64,000 nucleotides of DNA, from contig CM064501.1 in NCBI GenBank assembly GCA_032716605.1, forward strand, positions 20,254,687 through 20,318,686. Reading direction: 5' to 3'. Positions 57,540-64,000 of the stretch are shown here, one piece after another. The notes beneath the pieces are model-generated. The model worked only from the letters and a program-made list of their open reading frames with translations. It was not told the DNA's origin and searched no databases. The translations under genes and the position numbers were made by a program. Positions within the stretch are counted from its first letter, which is position 1; every line of letters begins with the position of its first letter. The DNA comes from Paralithodes platypus. Taxonomy: Eukaryota; Arthropoda; Malacostraca; Decapoda; Lithodidae.

Positions 57540-58254
57540 CCTTTGTGTGTGTGTGTAGGTGTGTGTGTATCAATGTAAAAGAAAATGGCATTTGTGGGTA
57601 AGCTATGTGTGCTGGAGAATGATGTATATGTGGAAAAGAATGGTGAATGTGTGTTTGTGTGTGAAATAAAATTTTGTATGTTAGAGAATGGTGCGTGTGT
57701 TGGAGAATTGCGTGTGTGCGTGTTGGAGAATTGTGTGTGTGCATGTTAGAGAATGGTGTGTGTGCGTGTTGGAGAATGGTGTGTGTGCGTGTTGGAGAAT
57801 GGCGTGTGTGTGTGTGCATGTTATAAAATGTTGTGAGTGTGTGTGTGTTAGAGAATGGGGTTTGTGTGTGTGTGTGTGTGTGCTAAAACATTGTGTGCGT
57901 GTTAGAGAATGGTGTGTATGTTAGAGAATGGTGTGTGTGTGTTAGAGAATGGTATGTGTTTTAGAGAAATGGTTGGTGTGTGTGTTAGATAATGGTGTGT
58001 GTGTGTGTGTGTGTGTGTTGGAGAATGGTGTGTTTGGTAAAGAATGGTGTGTGTGTTAGGAAATGATGTGTGGTAGACAATGGTGTGTTAAAAAAGTGTG
58101 TGTGTGTTGGTAAAAGGTGTGTGTGGTACAGAATGGTGCGTGTGTGTACTTAGGAAATAGTGTGTGTGTGTTAGAGAATGGTGTGTGTGTGTGTGGTTAT
58201 ATTGGTGTGTACGGTATGTTAGCGAATGGTAGGTGTGTTAAAATGATGTGTTTA
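57540..58254. repeat. Degenerate TG-rich minisatellite
   Basis: Irregular copies of TTAGAGAATGGTGTGTGTG with variable spacers; the older-looking edge of the array that follows. Confidence 0.85.
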
Positions 58255-59192
58255 TTAAAAAATGGTGTGTGTGTTAGAGAATGGTGTGTGTGGTAGAGAA
58301 TGGTGTGTGTGGTAGAGAATGGTGTGTGTGGTAGATAATGGTGTGTGTGGTAGAGAAAGGTGTGTGTGGTAGAGAATGGTGTGTGTGGTAGAGAATGGTG
58401 TGTGTGGTAGAGAATGGTGTGTGTGGTAGAGAATGGTGTGTGTGGTAGATAATGGTGTGTGGTAGATAATGGTGTGTGTGGTAGATAATGGTGTGTGTGG
58501 TACAGAAAGGTGTGTATGGTAGAGAATGGTGTGTGTGGTAGAGAATGGTGTGTGTGGTAGAGAATGGTGTGTGTGGTAGAGAATGGTGTGTGTGGTAGAT
58601 AATGGTGTGTATGGTAGAGAATGGTGTGTGTGGTAGAGAATGGGGTGTGTGGTAGAGAATGGTGTGTGGTAGAGAATGGTGTGTGGTAGAGAATGGTGTG
58701 TGTGGTAGAGAATGGTGTGTGTGGTAGAGAATGGTGTGTGTGGTGGAGAATGGTATGTGTGGTAGAAAATGGTGTGTGTGGTAGAGAATGGTGTGTGGTA
58801 GAGAATGGTGTGTGGTAGAGAATGGTGTGTGTGGTAGAAAATGGTGTGTGTGGTGGATAATGGTATGTGTGGTAGAAAATGGTGTGTGTGGTAGAGAATG
58901 GTGTGTGTGGTAGATAATGGTGTGTGTGGTAGAGAATGGTGTGTGTGGTAGAGAATGGTGTGTGTGGTGGATAATGGTATGTGTGGTAGAGAATGGTGTG
59001 TGTGGTAGAGAATGGTGTGTGTGGTAGAGAATGGTGTGTGTGGTAGAGAATGGTGTGTGTGGTGGATAATGGTGTGTGTGGTAGAGAATGGTGTGTGTGG
59101 TAGAGAATGGTGTGTGTGGTAGAGAATGGTGTGTGTGGTAGAGAATGGTGTGTGTGGTAGAGAATGGTGTGTGTGGTAGAGAATGGTGTGTG
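58255..59192. repeat. 19-bp minisatellite, about 48 copies
   Basis: Unit TAGAGAATGGTGTGTGTGG. Variants include TAGATAATGG, GGATAATGG and 17-base units lacking one TG. The 338-codon minus-strand ORF across it is an artefact of the repeat. Confidence 0.95.
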
Positions 59193-60319
59193 CCATATTT
59201 AAGACCCCAAGCCCATTAATCCAACAGTAAATTCTCCACACGACGGACAACCTGGACGGCCCACGGAACATCAGAAGAAAAACTCAACGAAGTGCATAAC
59301 TACAACAAGAAAAGAAATAAAATAGACAATACTTTAATTCAGTATCAGTGACGAGACACTAGAAAGTTATAACTCAAAGTGATCGAAATACCAAGAGTTT
59401 TAACATCTCAAAATATGTGAAAAAGTGTATATAAAGTGTCCTACGAGATTAAGATATAAATAACCAAGAAGTTCAATACGTCCTATAAATAACGATCTTT
59501 AGTACGACGTTGTAACTCGCCATATAATCTATATACCGAATTTAGACAGATTTTACCTGTTCAGCAACTCAAGTCATATTTCCGTCAAGTGGAAATTAAA
59601 CAGAGTCCGTTCAACCTGAATTTCGAGTTATAGAAACAAAGTGTTATCTTATCCAGTGAACCTTACAATCATATTAGTTACGTGTTCATCTAGAAATTAC
59701 GTCTGTGATCCTCGTAGTACATTAACTGTGAATTTATTTTAAATAAGAAGATTTACCTATACTTTCATGAACTCTGAAAATATCTCCGTGGATACTATAA
59801 TATTTTAGAGTCCACAAACTTGAGCTATAACTGAAAATACATCTATGCTTGAGCTTCCGTATTTAGTGACAATAAATACTGGAACACGTATCCAATCGTC
59901 CACTATCATTCACGGGATTAAGTTCACACAATACAGTAGTGAAACTGAAATAAAACTGAATTATTAGTAACTTCCATTGTTAAGCTTTCAAAAAGAGAAG
60001 AGTGCGCATATTTCTCAAAGAAGAATTCTATGTATACAGTTGAAGTGAATATACCTGATTTCCATCTAGATCCGCGAGCGTGCTAGGAGATTTGAAACGA
60101 AAAGTTGTACCACTTATGAGTACCCCATGTTTTAAAAGTGTTTCTAATTAATTTCATATGTACCTAGTGAATAAGTAAATAAATCTGCATTACAAATTAT
60201 CTTTCGAGATTATATATGTCCTCTGTTGATTATTTATATGCATTTGCATTAACCCCAATATCCCAGTCTAGAACTCACCTTAATCAATCGTTAATCCTGC
60301 ATAAAATCAGGGCATAACA
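59193..60319 (+). mobile_element. Possible solo LTR
   Basis: About 1.1 kb of AT-rich non-coding sequence with an LTR-like 3' end (GGGCATAACA) directly after the minisatellite, whose last units supply a TG. It has an AATAAA-type motif near 59870. No matching second copy in the window and no secure target duplication, so the call is tentative. Confidence 0.3.
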
Positions 60320-60853
60320 AGAAGCACATGATGACTGCAATGGGAAAGTTCTAGTAACTTAAATTTACAAAGTTGATGAGTCAAGTTTGCAGTGTTATTG
60401 GCTTAAAAAAATATACGGAAAGCAACACTCCCTTTGGTGGGAAACTAGAAATTAAGTAGGAAACATATAATGTTTCTTGAACCACATCCGCAGGCCTACA
60501 CTTCAAGATACAAAATTATTTCAGTCTGAATTGAATCTACTGATTTGTATTAATTATCGGTACCCAAAAATCGCATTTCGAAGGTTCGTTTATATTGTTC
60601 GAGATGCAATAAACCAGCATTAGTTACCTAGATCACATCAGTGAGATTGATTAAACTAGACTTTTTAGCCAAGTCGAGATGGTGCCCTAAAGAGAAGAAA
60701 AGTTCATACTATAAGCTGTATACTGTACTGTATATACAACTACATTATACACTCTATGACACTGGGTATTCTTTCAAGTACAATATGCCTACATTTTCTC
60801 ATATAAGATTCTGTACGTATATATAGTACGGTACAGTATATACAGTATATACA

Positions 60854-60917
<64 letters not shown>

Positions 60918-61135
60918 TACGGTGAACGTGGTCGCGCGATTTTCGTTTACAAAGGGAATGCGTTCATATCTGACGCAAGCTCGTAATGATACTGCCGTAA
61001 GGGTGATACCTGTTGTATTGTACCTGTTCTGGTAGCTATTTCGTACGGATTAGGCTACCAGTACTTAGCTTCATAGTGCATTATATATGTCCATAATTAT
61101 GTTACCTGCACTGTACCGTACAACAATAATATTCT
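60320..61135. other. No gene seen; (AT)n run
   Basis: (AT)n microsatellite at 60855-60913, preceded by ACAGTATAT repeats. Nothing else recognisable. Confidence 0.6.
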
Positions 61136-61139
61136 TTAA

Positions 61140-61352
61140 CCCCTTCACCACCAATAGGTTACGTAATTTTCATCATATTTTAGTTACCATTAGATGATTT
61201 TCTTTAGTTTGTAATCTAGGCTACATACGAATCGAATAGGTAAATACGATCTCAATAAACCCTCTTAGAAACATAACTCCTTTTTAAACTGCGTAAAATC
61301 ATCTAATTTTAGCCAGATTCAAAGGTAAAAAGGCATCATGGTACTGAAGGGG
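61140..61352 (+). mobile_element. TTAA-flanked MITE, family D, copy 1
   Basis: 213 bases between TTAA at 61136-61139 and 61353-61356. The tips are CCCCTTCACCACC and, read inward from the right, CCCCTTCAGTACC: a good terminal inverted repeat. A diverged inverted copy is at 63197-63385. Confidence 0.85.
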
Positions 61353-61356
61353 TTAA

Positions 61357-62129
61357 GCTGAACATTGACATAGCTTGCCGAGCCTCATCTACCTGGCAGA
61401 TGCAGTTAGTACAGTACAATTAGAGTTGATCCCAGACATTTAGAATGGCAAGTTAAAACTTTGGGGATATGTAGAGGGGATCTACAGTAGACTATAGAGT
61501 GCTTCATGCCAAAGTCCCAAAAATCCCGTGAGGGGATTTTGAGGTACCAGTATTGAGACAGAATGACGGCCATCTTGTACTTACGAGTGTGTTTCAGATA
61601 TTGATGTTCAATGGTAAATAAACCTTGTCTGTGAGCGAAAAAATCACATTTTCTATGGCTTACGGGTTGGAGAATCGAAATATGTAACAAAAATGTAGTT
61701 GAAATACGTTTCGGCTAAATTAAAGACTTATATGTGCGAACATCTTTTAAGAGTTTATAATAACAAACCATTTAATTCACGTAATAATTACATTAGTAGA
61801 TATATCGTAGTTTTGCTCTAAATAAAATTTCTTGGACCTTCAATTAACTTTCCAATGCCACCAGAATAACCTTTCTAGGACCTGTCTGTGTAGAGATATT
61901 TGTTGTATTTATGTACATATTTCCAAATTAACTTTTTTCCAATGTAATCACATGGGACCACACTCATACATTTTCCATGACACAAACATTTAGAAATGCT
62001 TGATGATTGGATGCAATCAAGTACAGCATAATTATGTAATTATGCATACAAATCTATTTTTACAATGCAAGTCTCTCTCACTTAAACATTAGGCTACCAT
62101 AGTGCGGTGAGAATATGAACATGATTAGA
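61357..62129. other. No gene seen
   Basis: AT-rich sequence. The 94-codon minus-strand ORF at 61406-61690 has no recognisable feature. Confidence 0.5.
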
Positions 62130-62133
62130 TTAA

Positions 62134-62571
62134 CCCATACAGCCCCAGCGACGCGTCTGACGCGTCGGCGATGTATGTAACGCACAGCCCCAGAGACGCG
62201 CCTGACGCGTCACCCTAATTTCGCCGACCGTAACCTCAGGTGTAGCCACTCAAGAGGGCTCAGATTTGTATGGGAACTGTGTACGTATCCCACGCAACCG
62301 TGCCGATGGTTGAAAACTCTCAAAGTCCATGTGCGTGCGCGTGAGCGCGCAATAACCTGTGTTTTTGGGGTAATTGCCTTCAATTTTTTACTCTTGTAAA
62401 ATACATTTTCGGGGGCTCTGTAGGACCATTTTTTAAGCTTTTTGAGCGTTTTTTCTTGGTTTTTCCTTCATTCCTAACCCATTCGCTATTGTTTCTGGAA
62501 TAAAACCATTTTTTGAAAACCGGCCGGGTTCTGGTGAACAAACATTACAAAACTAGCCGGGGCTCCACGGG
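62134..62571 (-). mobile_element. TTAA-flanked MITE, family B, copy 2 (inverted)
   Basis: 438 bases, the same length as 40705-41142, between TTAA at 62130-62133 and 62572-62575, in the opposite orientation. It has the same CpG-rich subterminal block, here at the left (CGACGCGTCTGACGCGTCGG). Confidence 0.88.
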
Positions 62572-62633
62572 TTAATATCCAGTATTCGAGAATGGATAAA
62601 ATAAGTCGTAGGCGTGTGCATAAATCCTTAACC

Positions 62634-62706
62634 GTCTTGGTGGTGTAATGGTTAAGGTGTCTACAAATATGTGTGTGATAACCCGGGTTCGAATCCTGGT
62701 GGATCA
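62634..62706 (+). mobile_element. tRNA-like SINE head
   Basis: Box A TGGTGTAATGG at 62641-62651 and box B GGTTCGAATCC at 62686-62696. The T arm can form, but the acceptor halves (GTCTTGG and TGGATCA) do not pair and the anticodon arm is poor, so it is a SINE-type head or tRNA relic rather than a tRNA gene. Confidence 0.6.
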
Positions 62707-62880
62707 CATAATGCTTTCATTAATTTCATAGGTGTTTGGTGCTGTGGTGAAATTAATAAAAAAAATAGATTATATAATTATGCAACAAATGTTCACAAAA
62801 GAAAATTATAAGTGCAGAATTCCCAACAATGTCATAAATATTACCAAAGTAATTGTTGAAACATTTGTAATCAAATGTAA

Positions 62881-62881
<1 letters not shown>

Positions 62882-62911
<30 letters not shown>
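62882..62911. repeat. (AAT)n microsatellite
   Basis: About ten AAT units, partly interrupted. Confidence 0.95.
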
Positions 62912-62912
<1 letters not shown>

Positions 62913-62937
62913 TCTACAGATGCCTATGAGTCATTGA

Positions 62938-63222
62938 TTATTTGTATTTTGCGTTGTAATTACATAGGTTTACTTAGTTTCTTTAACCCCTTCAGCAACG
63001 TGACGCCTTATTTGTATTTTGGGTTGTAATTACATAGGTTTACTTAGTTTCTTTAGCCCCTTCAGCAACGTGACGCCTTATTTGTATTTTGGGTTGTAAT
63101 TACATAGGTTTACTTAGTTTCTTTAACCCCTTCAGCAACGTGACGCCTTATTTGTATTTTGCGTTGTAATTACATAGGTTTACTTAGTTTATTTAACCCC
63201 TTCAGCAACGTGACGCCTTTTT
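62938..63222. repeat. 70-bp tandem repeat, four copies, containing a MITE end
   Basis: TTTGTATTTTG starts at 62941, 63011, 63081 and 63151. Each unit ends with CCCCTTCAGCAACGTGACGC, the terminal sequence of the family D element that begins at 63197, preceded by TTAA (TTAG in one unit). Confidence 0.93.
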
Positions 63223-63385
63223 ACCTCTGATTCTAGCTAAAATTTTAGGATTTTGTGCAGTTCAAGAAGGACCTGTGTTATTAAGAGGGTTTTTTGGGAG
63301 GTCGTATTTACCCATTCGAGTCCTAGAGGTAGATACATAAACTAAAGACGGTCGTCTAATGGTAACCAGAATGGTGATGACGAGG
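63197..63385 (-). mobile_element. TTAA-flanked MITE, family D, copy 2 (diverged, inverted)
   Basis: Matches the reverse complement of 61140-61352 across its length (shared TTAAGAGGGTTT/CTAAGAGGGTTT, CGTATTTACC and TCTAATGGTAAC). TTAA at 63193-63196 and 63386-63389. The right tip has lost most of its inverted repeat. Confidence 0.75.
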
Positions 63386-63479
63386 TTAATGGAATTTTCT
63401 TCCCCTTACGATACAAAACAGGTGTAGTATCGCAGCCTGATATTGCATGTAAGAACAACAAACTAGCTTTCATATCCCC

Positions 63480-64000
63480 ATGGTGGAGTTTCCCGAGGCC
63501 CCTAGGTCCCACCCCTATAAAGATCTTGGGATGGCCTGGGTGACAACTGCCCGGGGTTGCCTGGAGCTGGACACCTGGGGATAGTGACCTCCAACGTTGC
63601 CAACCCTACCGATCATGACAAAAAACATCCAGAGCAAATGCAAGTCGATTGATACAACATCGCAAAAGGACACTACCGGTACCGCGGATTCTTCCCCCAA
63701 GTTCAGTTTCGGAAGTGTGAATGTCGGCACGATGAAAGGAAGATCAGATGAAATTGCAAAGATGATAGAGAGACGTACAGTGGATGTATGTTGTGCCCAG
63801 GAAACCCGGTGGAAAGTGGGAAGTACGAGGTGGATTATTGGAAAAAGTTAATGCTTCAAGTTCACATGGAAGGGAAACAACCATGGTACAAGAGAGGTGG
63901 GTTTCCTGGTGGCAGAGAGGTGGGCAGATTGAGTTATAGAAGTTAAAAGGTTTAATGAAAGACTGATTTTACTAAGAATGAAAGTTGGTGCGGGAGTCAT
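63480..64000 (+). mobile_element. RTE-clade LINE, 5' part, cut by the window end
   Basis: A GC-rich leader (63490-63600) is followed by an endonuclease N-terminus: FGSVNVGTMKGRSDEIAKMI, VDVCCAQETRWK. A stop at 63849-63851 breaks the frame, and the continuation (FLVAERWAD, VIEVKRFNERLILLRMK) is in another frame. This is a third RTE family in the window, nearest in style to BovB-like RTEs. Decayed; the remainder is outside. Confidence 0.8.

Noticed and set aside
58255..59271. 338-codon minus-strand His/Thr-rich ORF
   Set aside because: Translation of the 19-bp minisatellite; no start context, unit-length changes or selection signal.
62634..62706. tRNA gene
   Set aside because: Acceptor halves are not complementary and the anticodon arm is poor.

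Overview
The window reads as repeat-dominated nuclear DNA from an arthropod, most likely a decapod crustacean (inference from the mix of LINE families, (GATA)n-tailed RTE elements, BEL/Pao elements and dense micro/minisatellites; no decisive host marker is present). There are no operons, bacterial genes, rRNAs or functional tRNAs. Only one host-type coding exon is convincing: a signal-peptide plus Reeler-domain exon at 24523-24860 on the minus strand. Nearly everything else is mobile DNA, much of it nested.

Layout. 1-2935: a jockey-type LINE split by a 1668-bp solo LTR with a 4-bp target duplication. 3006-3248: 64-bp tandem repeat. 4086-6394: a CR1 3' tip, a foldback palindrome and two copies of a TTAA-flanked MITE. 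6421-8208: a CR1 3' tip followed by about 28 copies of a 58-bp minisatellite. 9444-22651: a stack of LINEs. One LINE carries a 48-bp minisatellite (about 80 copies) in its 3' UTR, and that array is interrupted at 14069-18315 by an apparently intact two-ORF CR1 element (ORF1 with SGNH/GDSL esterase and coiled coil; ORF2 with endonuclease and reverse transcriptase). A further LINE with a tRNA-related SINE inside it sits in a (GATA)n tail. 23111-24238: inverted repeat with AT and TG microsatellites. 24523-24860: Reeler exon. 25029-26902: a long TTAA-flanked element and a truncated RTE with 10-bp target duplication. 28985-30450: decayed LINE. 31692-34913: full-length RTE with intact ORF and target duplication. 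36540-40200: LINE split by a second RTE with a 9-bp target duplication. 41972-44216: 5'-truncated LINE with a CCHC finger and an exceptionally A+C-rich coding strand.

45694-54772 is the most informative structure: a tandem LTR-internal-LTR-internal-LTR array of a BEL/Pao element that lacks integrase. The middle LTR is a precise chimera of the two outer LTRs, the signature of unequal crossing-over between the 5' and 3' LTRs of one element. 55202-63385 holds more TTAA MITEs, a 19-bp minisatellite, a possible LTR and a 70-bp tandem amplification that has captured a MITE end. The window ends inside the endonuclease of a third RTE.

Working together: the autonomous elements (CR1 14069-18315, RTE 31692-34913) could still encode retrotransposition proteins. 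The short TTAA elements need a piggyBac-type transposase from elsewhere. I did not find a new defence or metabolic system; the novelty here is structural.
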